56,221 nt of DNA from Flavobacteriaceae bacterium (lineage in GTDB: Bacteria > Bacteroidota > Bacteroidia > Flavobacteriales > Flavobacteriaceae): NCBI GenBank assembly GCA_013043685.1, contig JABDNT010000061.1:1-56221 (forward strand). Direction: 5' to 3'. Positions 1 through 7,909 of this stretch are shown piece by piece. Below the pieces are notes generated by a model that did no database searches, had not been told where the DNA came from, and saw only the letters and a program-made list of their open reading frames with translations. The first letter of the stretch is position 1. Every line of letters starts with the position of its first letter. The position numbers and the translations under genes are program-made.

Positions 1-387
1 CGGATTCCGCTGGGGAACTCAAAAAGAACATTAGCTCGTATATTGCCTACTCGATCCAGGTGGATCACTGTGATATACTTCTTTGCACTTACATCGATAT
101 CGAGTGTGTTTTTTCGTGCTTACCATATAGATGACGCATGGATAATTCTGAAACGAATATTTACACTTACGGCAGACAACGAGCTCTCCTTACTTATTGG
201 GGTAAAAATATCATTCCTTATACTCTTAATCGTTTCTGAATTATTGACTCGGCATAAAGAGTTTCCTTTGCAACAGCTGGAGAAACGTTTCTCACGTCCA
301 ATTCGCTGGGGCATCTATTATGTGCTTGTTGTCCTGATCATCCGTTTCTATGAACCATTAAAAACTTTTATCTATTTTCAGTTCTGA
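1..387 (+). CDS. MBOAT family O-acyltransferase, C-terminal fragment
   Basis: The reading frame is open to the left edge, so only the last 128 residues of a larger membrane protein are seen. It contains hydrophobic segments and the stretch SSVFFRAYHIDDAWIILKRI, which matches the conserved FFRA..(I/L)..A end of AlgI/DltB-like MBOAT acyltransferases. These enzymes sit in the inner membrane and transfer acyl (usually acetyl) groups to exported polysaccharides. The stop codon lies 1 base before the SGNH-type gene that follows, so the two are almost certainly one operon, the usual MBOAT plus SGNH pairing. An internal TTG at 43 could be mistaken for a start but the homology continues upstream of it. 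The substrate cannot be told from the fragment. Confidence 0.8.
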   Translation, partial: RIPLGNSKRTLARILPTRSRWITVIYFFALTSISSVFFRAYHIDDAWIILKRIFTLTADNELSLLIGVKISFLILLIVSELLTRHKEFPLQQLEKRFSRPIRWGIYYVLVVLIIRFYEPLKTFIYFQF

Positions 388-388
388 T

Positions 389-1327
389 ATGGCCAGAAAG
401 TTTGTAATCCATACCTTCCTTTTCTTCATACCGGTTTTAATCGGTTGTGCAACCGTGGAAATTTTAACTCGAAATCTTCCAATGCGGTATACTTATTTAA
501 GTGATTATTTGCAGAAAGAACAAAAGGAAATTGAAACGCTTGTTTTGGGATCGTCACAAACCAAAACCGCCATTAACCCGCAATGGCTCTCTTCACCCAC
601 CCTAAACCTGGCATCTACAAGTCAGCATCACGACACCGATTTCAAATTATACACAGGGCTCAAAGAACGGTTACCGAAGTTGAAAACCGTAATAATCGAG
701 GTGTCCTATTCTCATTTTGAACTGCCACATAACGGCGCTGATTTCTGGAAGAATAGTATTTACCTGGAATACTTCGAGGCGAATTGTTTTGAACGTCGCA
801 CCTGGCTTAAGGACAGGTTTATTTATTTAGCAAACCCTCCGTTCTTTTCCGATGCACTCTATGATGAATATTTAGGACCAAAAAGGGAAACTAACTTTAA
901 TGAATTCGGTTTTGACCTTAACCAGTTCGAAGGTGTATTCAGCAGAAATAACTACGATGAGGAAACTATTTCCGAAATGAAATTCACAGGAAACTCAAGG
1001 GAAAATGAAGCCTTGTTCAGGAGGAATTCAGCATATCTTATTGAAATGCTTAAAGCCTTCGACTCGCATGGTATCGATGTGATCCTAATAACAACGCCAT
1101 TATATAAGAACTACCTCGATAGAAGGAATGCGAAAATCTTAAAGAGGAGGGATAGTATGCTGACCGTTATCGGCGAGCGTTTTCCGAATCTAAGATTGCT
1201 TGATCTGGAAGAGGACACTGCCAACAACTTCACAACAAAAGACTTCTTGAACCAGAATCACCTTAATCCGGAAGGCGCAAAAAAATTCACGGCCAGGCTG
1301 GAACAAATGCTTAAGGAACGACCTTAG
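389..1327 (+). CDS. SGNH/GDSL hydrolase-like partner of MBOAT acyltransferase
   Basis: This 312-residue protein has one N-terminal hydrophobic segment (about residues 6-24) and then a periplasmic domain. LVLGSSQT (residues 51-58) is the nucleophile block of the SGNH fold and HLNPEGAKKFT near the end supplies the catalytic His (about 291). Proteins of this kind work with MBOAT acyltransferases to complete O-acylation of a secreted glycan, as AlgJ/AlgX or DltD do. The start lies 1 base after the MBOAT stop. Oddity: the position three residues before the His, normally the catalytic Asp (DxxH), reads Asn here (NQNH), so activity may differ or the acid may come from elsewhere. The 3' end overlaps the convergent symporter gene by 17 bases. 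Confidence 0.7.
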   Translation: MARKFVIHTFLFFIPVLIGCATVEILTRNLPMRYTYLSDYLQKEQKEIETLVLGSSQTKTAINPQWLSSPTLNLASTSQHHDTDFKLYTGLKERLPKLKTVIIEVSYSHFELPHNGADFWKNSIYLEYFEANCFERRTWLKDRFIYLANPPFFSDALYDEYLGPKRETNFNEFGFDLNQFEGVFSRNNYDEETISEMKFTGNSRENEALFRRNSAYLIEMLKAFDSHGIDVILITTPLYKNYLDRRNAKILKRRDSMLTVIGERFPNLRLLDLEEDTANNFTTKDFLNQNHLNPEGAKKFTARLEQMLKERP

Positions 1328-2711
1328 GTTTCTTCAGGGAGTTAAAATATCGCTTTGCTTCCTTTATCACTCGCGGTGCCATAATGATCGTAGCAATCAT
1401 GGTAGGTAAAGCCATGATGGCAAAAAAAGTATCAATGAGCTGGATCATCATATCAAGCGTGGTGGTTGCACCAACAATGATACTGGCGATATAGATATAA
1501 ATATAGTAAGAGGCATTCTTAGCACCGAAGAGGAAGGACATGCATTTGGTACCGTAATAGGAATACGAAAAAAGAGAGGAAATACTGAATATGGCTATGC
1601 ATAACAAGAGCAGGTACTTCCCAAATCCTGGAAGAGCCTGTGTAAACGCTGAAGCTGTTAATGAAACTCCATTGGCACTGGTCGTTTCCCAAACCCCGGT
1701 CACTAAGATTGCCAGGGCTGTTAATGTACAGACCACCAAAGTATCTATTGCCGGGCCAAGCATAGCTACCAAACCTTCCCTTATGGGTTCATTGGTCTTA
1801 GCCGCTCCATGTGCCATAGGCGCTGTACCAATTCCGGCTTCATTGGAAAAAGCACCTCGCTTTATTCCCAATAAGAGTAAGCCTCCAACCATTCCACCCA
1901 GAAAGGCGTCCCCTTCATAAAAAGAAGCTGAAAAAGCGTCCGTAAATATCATACTTATATATTTGGGAACCACCTCGTAGTTAACTCCTAATATTATGAG
2001 CACCATAACAAAGTAGAGTAACACCATACTAGGTACCAATTTAGAGGCTGTATTGCTAATCCTGCTAAGGCCGCCTAGGATAACCAGGGAGGTGATAAGA
2101 ACAAGGATAATTCCCAGGGTTAGATCACTATTTAAGCCAGTATACATACCTGTTGGTTTCAAAACCAGGTCATTGATTGCCTGCGTGAGCTGATTGACAT
2201 TAAAAACGGGTAAAGCACCCACCAAGCCGGCCACACTAAAAATAATCGCAAGGAATTTCCATCGTTTTCCCAGTCCTTCCACAATGAAATACATCGGGCC
2301 ACCCTGAATTTTACCATTGCTGTCCTTGCCCCGATACATAACGGCAAGCGAAGCCGTAAAGAACTTTGTTGACATTCCTATTACAGCACTCACCCACATC
2401 CAAAATACAGCGCCGGGGCCACCTATCGCTATAGCCACTGCAACACCGGAGATATTACCCATGCCTACCGTGGCGGACAGGGCTGTTGTTAAAGCCTGGA
2501 AATGGCTAATCTCGCCCGTATCATTTTCATCATCGTATTTGCCTCGAAGAATTGCTATGGCATGCCCAAAATATCGAAAGGGTAAAAATTTAATACGAAC
2601 GATCATGTACAGCCCACCGCCTATTAATAAAATTAGTAAAGGAAGACCCCAGGCGATAGATTGTGCCTGGGACGTGATGCTCTCAAGATATGCAATGATC
2701 TCTTCGTACAT
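1311..2711 (-). CDS. Sodium:alanine/glycine symporter (AGCS family)
   Basis: A 466-residue, very hydrophobic protein with about ten membrane spans and the AGCS signatures: FQALTTALSATVGMGNISGVA near residues 70-95, GPGAVFWMWVSA, and GAFSNEAGIGTAPMAHGAA in the C-terminal half. Family members import alanine or glycine together with Na+ across the inner membrane. Length is normal for the family. The gene stands alone, convergent with the SGNH-type gene (17-base overlap of coding ends) and divergent from the PagL-like gene at 2772. TACTTTAG about 20 bases before the start is a one-to-two-mismatch version of the Bacteroidota -7 box. The exact amino acid carried cannot be read from sequence. Confidence 0.93.
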   Translation of the reverse strand: MYEEIIAYLESITSQAQSIAWGLPLLILLIGGGLYMIVRIKFLPFRYFGHAIAILRGKYDDENDTGEISHFQALTTALSATVGMGNISGVAVAIAIGGPGAVFWMWVSAVIGMSTKFFTASLAVMYRGKDSNGKIQGGPMYFIVEGLGKRWKFLAIIFSVAGLVGALPVFNVNQLTQAINDLVLKPTGMYTGLNSDLTLGIILVLITSLVILGGLSRISNTASKLVPSMVLLYFVMVLIILGVNYEVVPKYISMIFTDAFSASFYEGDAFLGGMVGGLLLLGIKRGAFSNEAGIGTAPMAHGAAKTNEPIREGLVAMLGPAIDTLVVCTLTALAILVTGVWETTSANGVSLTASAFTQALPGFGKYLLLLCIAIFSISSLFSYSYYGTKCMSFLFGAKNASYYIYIYIASIIVGATTTLDMMIQLIDTFFAIMALPTMIATIIMAPRVIKEAKRYFNSLKKPKVVP

Positions 2712-2771
2712 GTGGTGGCTAAAGTAATTTAAATTTTAAAATTCAATTCAAATGACTTTATTTGTATAAGA

Positions 2772-4031
2772 ATGAAACAACTACTAACCGCTTTATTCTT
2801 GTTTCTTTGTGCCCACGTGGCTTCTCAGGAAGTTGATGTGGAAAATAAATCCAATTTCGTTCTCACTCCAGAATTTTTACTGGGTTACACGGCAGAGTCC
2901 AACGAAAATTTTCCCGATCGCAGCTTACAGTCGCAGTTTATACTCAACTTTGGCTGGGATCATAGTGTGAATCCGAAAGAATGGGCTCAACGGCTTAAAG
3001 GGCCAAAAACCGGGATCTCCATAGGTTATACTGAATTTGGAAATAAAGACAGCCTGGGTGGAGCCATCACGGTAATGCCTTTTATAGAATTCGGAGTATT
3101 TAAAAGTAAGCGGTTTAAAACTCAGGTTGGAATGGGAGGTTCCTATTTCACTAAGATCTATGATGAAATAGAAAACCCATTGAACCAGGCAATGTCAACA
3201 GATCTGTCCTGGTCATTCAGAGCGTATCTGCATTACGAATTGCTACGAACCAGGTATATAGACTGGCGGATAGGCCTGGGATATTCTCATCATTCCAATG
3301 GCCATACTCGTTTACCTAACCAGGGCTACAATTCATTTCTAGCCAGCGTTTCCGCAGATATTAAGAGCAGGAAATCAATGGAAAAAGATCCTAATCCATT
3401 ACCCGGAAATTTCACACGCAGGATCAATGATTATATTAGTCTTTATGGCGGATACGGTATAAACGTATTATCCCTGGCATACAATGATAAACGCGGCGTA
3501 TACACTCTTTCCGGTGAATATGGCAAGGTGCTCAATGGTATGTTTAAAGTGGGTGTTGGATTCTACTACAGATTCTATCAGCATTATTATGACTATATCA
3601 ATGACGAGGAATTTTTAGTTCGTGAGGGAGAGGAATTTGAAGATCTGACGGAAAATCCGTGGTGGAACGGCAGTAACTTAGGTTTACATGTTAACGGTGA
3701 GTTTATGTTAAATCACGTTGGATTCAATGTGCAGCTTGGTGTAAACCTGCACAAACCTGCATACGATATCGATTGGCGGATCAACCAGGGTTGGGACAAT
3801 ACCCCGCGGGAGATACCGCCCAATTTCATGCTTGGTGAATTCGATTCGAAATTCAGGGTAAAAAAGATCCTTTCATCCCGGATGGGCTTAAAATATTATG
3901 TATTTGATACCAGTAAAGAACCAATTAACAACTTGTTCCTCGGAATACATATCAATGCCAATGGCGGACAGGCGGATTTCACCGATATCAGCATTGGTTA
4001 TGTGTATAATTTCAACTATCGGGAACGATAA
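2772..4031 (+). CDS. PagL-like lipid A deacylase / acyloxyacyl hydrolase family outer membrane protein
   Basis: A 419-residue protein with a signal peptide (MKQLLTALFLFLCAHVASQ, cleavage after about residue 18) and alternating beta-strand character expected of an outer membrane barrel. YSHHSNGHTRLPNQGYNS at residues 171-188 matches the H-x-S-N catalytic block of PagL lipid A 3-O-deacylase; the likely pair is His173 and Ser175. PagL removes an acyl chain from lipid A at the cell surface. The protein is more than twice the length of Pseudomonas PagL, as is common for Bacteroidota members; the second half (from about 215) looks like further barrel sequence. The gene ends 1 base before the purC stop on the other strand. 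TTTATTTG at 2757-2764 is a near-match to the -7 box and would give an almost leaderless mRNA. Confidence 0.75.
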   Translation: MKQLLTALFLFLCAHVASQEVDVENKSNFVLTPEFLLGYTAESNENFPDRSLQSQFILNFGWDHSVNPKEWAQRLKGPKTGISIGYTEFGNKDSLGGAITVMPFIEFGVFKSKRFKTQVGMGGSYFTKIYDEIENPLNQAMSTDLSWSFRAYLHYELLRTRYIDWRIGLGYSHHSNGHTRLPNQGYNSFLASVSADIKSRKSMEKDPNPLPGNFTRRINDYISLYGGYGINVLSLAYNDKRGVYTLSGEYGKVLNGMFKVGVGFYYRFYQHYYDYINDEEFLVREGEEFEDLTENPWWNGSNLGLHVNGEFMLNHVGFNVQLGVNLHKPAYDIDWRINQGWDNTPREIPPNFMLGEFDSKFRVKKILSSRMGLKYYVFDTSKEPINNLFLGIHINANGGQADFTDISIGYVYNFNYRER

Positions 4032-4032
4032 G

Positions 4033-4983
4033 TCAGGTTGTTAGATAATCGAGTACATTCTTTTCGATCCGCTCCTGAATATTAGAAACATCAGCTTTGA
4101 CGAAAGTCTCTCCGGTAATATTCTCATAGAGTTCTATATATCGATCGGAAACTGTTCCTATATACTCATCAGTCATGTTAGGAACCTCTTGTCCTTCAAG
4201 TCCCTGGAAACCATTTCCAATTAGCCACTGTCGAACAAACTCCTTGGACAACTGCTTTTGCGGTTCCGCGCGTTCCTGCCTTTCTGCATAACCTTCAGCA
4301 TAAAAATAACGCGACGAATCCGGGGTGTGGATCTCATCTATCAAAACGATCTTTCCATCTTTCGTCTTTCCAAATTCGTATTTGGTGTCTACTAAGATCA
4401 AACCACGACTTGCTGCTATTTCAGTACCACATTGAAATAATTTTCTGGTATAATCCTCGAGCTGCAGATAATCTTCTTCGGAAACAATTCCCCTGGATAG
4501 AATATCCTCCCGGGAAATGTCTTCATCGTGATCTCCTTTTTCAGCTTTAGTAGCAGGAGTGATTATGGGTTCCGGAAACTTATCGTTCTCTATCATTCCA
4601 TCTGGCATAGATACCCCACAAAGCGATCGCTTGCCCGATTTATATTCTCTTGCCGCATGGCCACTCAAATATCCGCGAATTACCATTTCCACTTTATATG
4701 GTTCGCAGGCAACACCTACGGCTACGTTCGGATCTGGTGTAGCTATCAACCAATTAGGAACCAGGTCTTCCGTATCTTTCATCATCTTAGTCGCAATCTG
4801 ATTTAATATTTGCCCCTTATAAGGAATGCCTTTGGGCATCACCACATCGAATGCACTAAGCCGGTCGGTAGCAATCATCACTAATAGATCATTCTCCAAC
4901 CTGTAGACTTCCCTAACCTTCCCTTTGTAAACACTTTTCTGGCCCGGGAAATTGAAATTCGTATCGGTAATAGTGTTACTCAT
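4033..4983 (-). CDS. purC: Phosphoribosylaminoimidazole-succinocarboxamide synthase
   Basis: A 316-residue SAICAR synthase. The enzyme joins aspartate to CAIR using ATP in de novo purine synthesis. Visible signatures include [10 protein letters not shown] (glycine-rich ATP loop) near residue 19, [28 protein letters not shown] and LVDTKYEFG with [12 protein letters not shown], all conserved in the longer PurC type. The ATG directly abuts the phoH stop codon (TAAATG), so it is read from the phoH transcript by coupling. It converges with the PagL-like gene with 1 base between coding ends. No anomaly seen. Confidence 0.97.
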   Translation of the reverse strand: MSNTITDTNFNFPGQKSVYKGKVREVYRLENDLLVMIATDRLSAFDVVMPKGIPYKGQILNQIATKMMKDTEDLVPNWLIATPDPNVAVGVACEPYKVEMVIRGYLSGHAAREYKSGKRSLCGVSMPDGMIENDKFPEPIITPATKAEKGDHDEDISREDILSRGIVSEEDYLQLEDYTRKLFQCGTEIAASRGLILVDTKYEFGKTKDGKIVLIDEIHTPDSSRYFYAEGYAERQERAEPQKQLSKEFVRQWLIGNGFQGLEGQEVPNMTDEYIGTVSDRYIELYENITGETFVKADVSNIQERIEKNVLDYLTT

Positions 4984-5937
4984 TTAGTTTCTGTTTTCAA
5001 TTTCTTTGTAAGCAGCTATTACTTTCTTTACGAGTCGGTGACGGATCACATCCTTATCATCCAGATAGACCATGCCAACACCATCCACATCTTTTAAAAT
5101 AAGTAATGCTTCTTTTAGTCCTGAGATAACACGTCTGGGAAGATCGATCTGGCCAGGGTCCCCGGTGATCATGAATTTAGCATTCTTACCCATACGGGTA
5201 AGGAACATCTTCATTTGGGCATGTGTGGTATTCTGGGCCTCATCGAGGATTACAAAGGCATTATCCAGGGTTCTACCGCGCATAAATGCTAGTGGAGCTA
5301 TCTGAATAATCCCTTTTTCAATATGAGAATCGAGCTTTTCGTGAGGAATCATATCCCTGAGTGCATCGTAAAGCGGTTGCATGTAAGGATCCAGTTTCTC
5401 CTTGAGATCTCCTGGAAGGAATCCCAGATTTTCTCCGGCTTCAACAGCTGGCCTTGTTAGTATAATCCTTCTTACTTGTTTTTCTTTTAGCGCCTTTACC
5501 GCCATTGCCACCCCTGTATATGTTTTACCGGTTCCTGCTGGTCCGATCGCAAATACCAAATCATTCTTTTGGGAGAGTTGTACCAGTTTACGCTGATTTG
5601 CAGTTTGCGCTTTGATTAATTTCCCGTTTACGCCATGCACGAGAACCTCTCCACTGCTGGCCGGAGTTTCATAATCTGCACTGCTTTTACTTTGAAGTAC
5701 TCTTTCAATAGCGTTTTCGTCCAGCTTATTATATTTTGCGAAGTGTTCGAGGAGCATGGTAAGGCGAGTGTCAAACTCTTCCAGAATTTCCTCGTCGCCA
5801 TAGGCCTTGATTTTACTACCTCGGGCAACGATTTTTAGTTTGGGGAAATATTTTTTTAGGAGGTCGATATTAGCATTCTGAAGTCCGAAAAAATCACGAG
5901 GGCTAATTTCAGTTAATTCAATAACAAGTTCGTTCAA
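4984..5937 (-). CDS. PhoH family ATPase
   Basis: A 317-residue PhoH-like protein. It has an N-terminal KH-like region (about 1-95), Walker A GPAGTGKT at 132-139, and Walker B with FVILDEAQNTT near 229. The IILTRPAVEAGENLGFLPG and MFLTRMGKNAKFMITGDPGQ segments are characteristic of the PhoH/PhoL family. These cytoplasmic ATPases are linked to RNA metabolism, often acting with YbeY; the precise role is not settled. It is the first gene of a phoH-purC operon. A TACTTTTG element on the minus strand at 6000-5993 lies 56 bases before the start and is a good candidate promoter. Confidence 0.93.
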   Translation of the reverse strand: MNELVIELTEISPRDFFGLQNANIDLLKKYFPKLKIVARGSKIKAYGDEEILEEFDTRLTMLLEHFAKYNKLDENAIERVLQSKSSADYETPASSGEVLVHGVNGKLIKAQTANQRKLVQLSQKNDLVFAIGPAGTGKTYTGVAMAVKALKEKQVRRIILTRPAVEAGENLGFLPGDLKEKLDPYMQPLYDALRDMIPHEKLDSHIEKGIIQIAPLAFMRGRTLDNAFVILDEAQNTTHAQMKMFLTRMGKNAKFMITGDPGQIDLPRRVISGLKEALLILKDVDGVGMVYLDDKDVIRHRLVKKVIAAYKEIENRN

Positions 5938-5992
5938 AAGCGGTTTTTTTAATATGAATTTGTACTTCGTGTAAATATAGTTTTTCTAGTCG

Positions 5993-6000
5993 CAAAAGTA
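5993..6000 (-). promoter_or_regulatory. -7 box (TACTTTTG) for phoH-purC
   Basis: On the minus strand this reads TACTTTTG, an exact match to the Bacteroidota -7 consensus TAnnTTTG. It points toward phoH with a leader of roughly 50 bases. The nearest upstream TTTG (minus strand, G at 6027) is 26 bases away, longer than the usual -33 spacing, so only the -7 element is well supported. It lies back to back with the -7 box of the next gene, 3 bases apart. Confidence 0.5.
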
Positions 6001-6003
6001 CCC

Positions 6004-6011
6004 TATTTTTG
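6004..6011 (+). promoter_or_regulatory. -7 box (TATTTTTG) for the SAM hydrolase operon
   Basis: TATTTTTG matches TAnnTTTG exactly and is followed after 37 bases by the ATG at 6049. No TTG is found at the normal -33 distance, though TTTTTCT at 5981-5987 sits there. It is arranged divergently with the phoH -7 box, with only 3 bases between the two. Confidence 0.5.
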
Positions 6012-6048
6012 TGGGAGTTGTTTTAACAAAATATCAACAATTAACTAC

Positions 6049-6879
6049 ATGCCAATAATCACCCTCACAACCGATTTCGGAGAGAAAGATCACTTTGTTG
6101 GTGGGGTAAAAGGAGCTATTTATAACGAACTTGATAGTGTGCGAATTGTTGATATATCGCATTCTATTTCACCTTTTCATCTCACGGAAGCAGCGTACAT
6201 TATTCAGAATGCATACAAAAGCTTTCCCGCTGGAACCATTCACATTATAGGTATAGATTCCGGACTTACCCCTGAAAATGATCATTTGGCTGTGCTGTTA
6301 GACGGGCACTATTTTATATGTGCAAACAATGGGATCATCTCAATGCTTACTTCAGAAATAAAGCCCGAAAAAATTGTTCAGATTAATATTCACGACCGCA
6401 TAAACAGCAATTTTCCCGTGCTGGATGTATTTGTGAAAGTAGCCTGCCACATCGCCCGCGGTGGTACCCTGGAAGTAATAGGGAAAAATATCACAAAGAT
6501 CAAGGAACTAACAGGTATACGCCCTGTGGTAAACCCGGAAGGAAATCTGATCATCGGTAATGTTATCTATATCGATAATTACGGAAACGTTGTTTGTAAT
6601 ATTACCCGTGGCCTATTCGATAAGATCGGTAAAGGCCGCCCTTTCAAGATCATGGCCCGTACCGCGTCATTTTCGGAAGTATATAATAATTATAGCGATG
6701 CTATAAATTTTGAACTGCCTGCTGAAAAACGAGAAGAAGACGGGAAAAAACTGGCCCTATGGAATTCAGGGGGATATCTGGAACTGGCAATCTATAAAAG
6801 CAATCCAGCTACTGTTGGCAGTGCTTCTTCCTTATTTGGATTGGAATACTGGGATACGATAACGGTAAACTTTGAATAA
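6049..6879 (+). CDS. S-adenosyl-L-methionine hydrolase (SAM hydroxide adenosyltransferase, DUF62)
   Basis: A 276-residue cytoplasmic protein of the fluorinase/chlorinase-like DUF62 family. The N-terminal block ITLTTDFGEKDHFVGGVKG contains the conserved Asp that contacts the adenosine ribose, and VDISHSISPFHLTEAAYI and HIIGIDSG follow in the expected order; YIDNYGNVVCNI in the C-terminal domain is also a family mark. Most members hydrolyse SAM to adenosine and methionine rather than halogenate it, so hydrolase is the safer call. It is the first gene of a likely four-gene operon with the ABM gene, gldF and gldG. Confidence 0.88.
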   Translation: MPIITLTTDFGEKDHFVGGVKGAIYNELDSVRIVDISHSISPFHLTEAAYIIQNAYKSFPAGTIHIIGIDSGLTPENDHLAVLLDGHYFICANNGIISMLTSEIKPEKIVQINIHDRINSNFPVLDVFVKVACHIARGGTLEVIGKNITKIKELTGIRPVVNPEGNLIIGNVIYIDNYGNVVCNITRGLFDKIGKGRPFKIMARTASFSEVYNNYSDAINFELPAEKREEDGKKLALWNSGGYLELAIYKSNPATVGSASSLFGLEYWDTITVNFE

Positions 6880-6899
6880 AAACAACCTCTCTTAAAATT

Positions 6900-7196
6900 A
6901 TGTTCACAAGAATTGTAAAAATGGAATTTAAGGAAGCGGAAATCCCTGCATTTCTTGCTAATTTTGAGTTGATAAAAGATAAAATTCGCAGCTTTCCCGG
7001 ATGCTGTTTTCTGGAACTATACCGGGACAAGAACGTCCCGGAAATATTCTTTACGTATAGTAAATGGGAAGATGAAAAGGATCTAGAAAATTACAGGAAC
7101 AGCGCTCTTTTTAATGAGGTGTGGGCAACAACAAAAATTAAATTTCGTTCTAAAGCGCAGGCGTGGAGTGTTGACACATTACACAGATTGAATTAA
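6900..7196 (+). CDS. Antibiotic biosynthesis monooxygenase (ABM) domain protein
   Basis: A 98-residue protein with the single ferredoxin-like ABM fold pattern: FTRIVKMEF strand, helix, FPGCCFLELYRD, then FFTYSKWEDEKDLENYRNS and a closing FRSKAQAWSVDTL. Small ABM proteins act as quinol monooxygenases, haem-degrading enzymes or signal proteins; nothing here decides between them. It starts 20 bases after the SAM hydrolase and its stop overlaps the gldF start by one base (TAATG), so it is co-translated with gldF. Confidence 0.75.
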   Translation: MFTRIVKMEFKEAEIPAFLANFELIKDKIRSFPGCCFLELYRDKNVPEIFFTYSKWEDEKDLENYRNSALFNEVWATTKIKFRSKAQAWSVDTLHRLN

Positions 7197-7909
7197 TGAC
7201 AGCAATAGTAAAAAAAGAAATAAATTCGTTCTTTGCCAGTCCCATTGGCTACCTGGTCATAGGATTATTTTTAGTCATCAACGGGCTCTTTATATGGGTT
7301 TTCCCTGGCGGCTATAATATTTTCGATTCCGGTTTCGCAGATCTGGCTCCATTCTTTGAGTTGTCACCGTGGATCTTATTATTCCTAATTCCGGCTGTGA
7401 CCATGAGAGCTTTCAGCGATGAGCTTAAACTTGGTACACTCGAATTATTGCTCACCAAGCCTTTATCACTCCGTAGTGTGGTGGGAGGTAAATATTTGGG
7501 CGCGATGATACTCATTATTATTGCGTTATTACCAACCCTGCTGTACATATTTACTATTTCCAATCTTGGCAATCCTGAAGGAAACTGGGATTTGGGAAGT
7601 ACCCTTGGATCATACCTTGGGTTATTGTTCCTGGCTGCAGCATATACGGCTATAGGCATCTTTGCCTCTTCCATATCGCATAATCAGATCGTGGCTTTTT
7701 TAATTTCAGTTTTTCTGTGTTTTGTATTGTACTACGGATTTGAAGGTCTCTCCTCACTGGATTTTGAGTTTGCTGTTGAAAAATTAGGCATGAAAGCCCA
7801 TTTCGAGAGTGTTTCCCGAGGGGTGCTTGACACAAGGGACCTTGATTATTTTCTTAGTGTTTCGGTTTTATTTCTGGCATTTACGGTATTTAAACTTCGG
7901 AAGCGTTGA
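7196..7909 (+). CDS. gldF: Gliding motility ABC transporter permease GldF
   Basis: A 237-residue permease with six predicted membrane spans. The N-terminal VKKEINSFFASPIGYLVIG and the ELKLGTLELLLTKPLSL segment are typical of ABC-2 type permeases of the GldF/NosY kind. GldF with GldG and the ATPase GldA forms a transporter needed for gliding in flavobacteria; gldA usually lies elsewhere and is not in this window. It overlaps the preceding ABM gene by one base and gldG by one base (TGATG). Confidence 0.93.
   Translation: MTAIVKKEINSFFASPIGYLVIGLFLVINGLFIWVFPGGYNIFDSGFADLAPFFELSPWILLFLIPAVTMRAFSDELKLGTLELLLTKPLSLRSVVGGKYLGAMILIIIALLPTLLYIFTISNLGNPEGNWDLGSTLGSYLGLLFLAAAYTAIGIFASSISHNQIVAFLISVFLCFVLYYGFEGLSSLDFEFAVEKLGMKAHFESVSRGVLDTRDLDYFLSVSVLFLAFTVFKLRKR

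Noticed and set aside
2317-2727. 136-codon open frame antisense to the symporter gene
   Set aside because: Opposite a clear AGCS symporter; low-complexity shadow sequence with no family resemblance.
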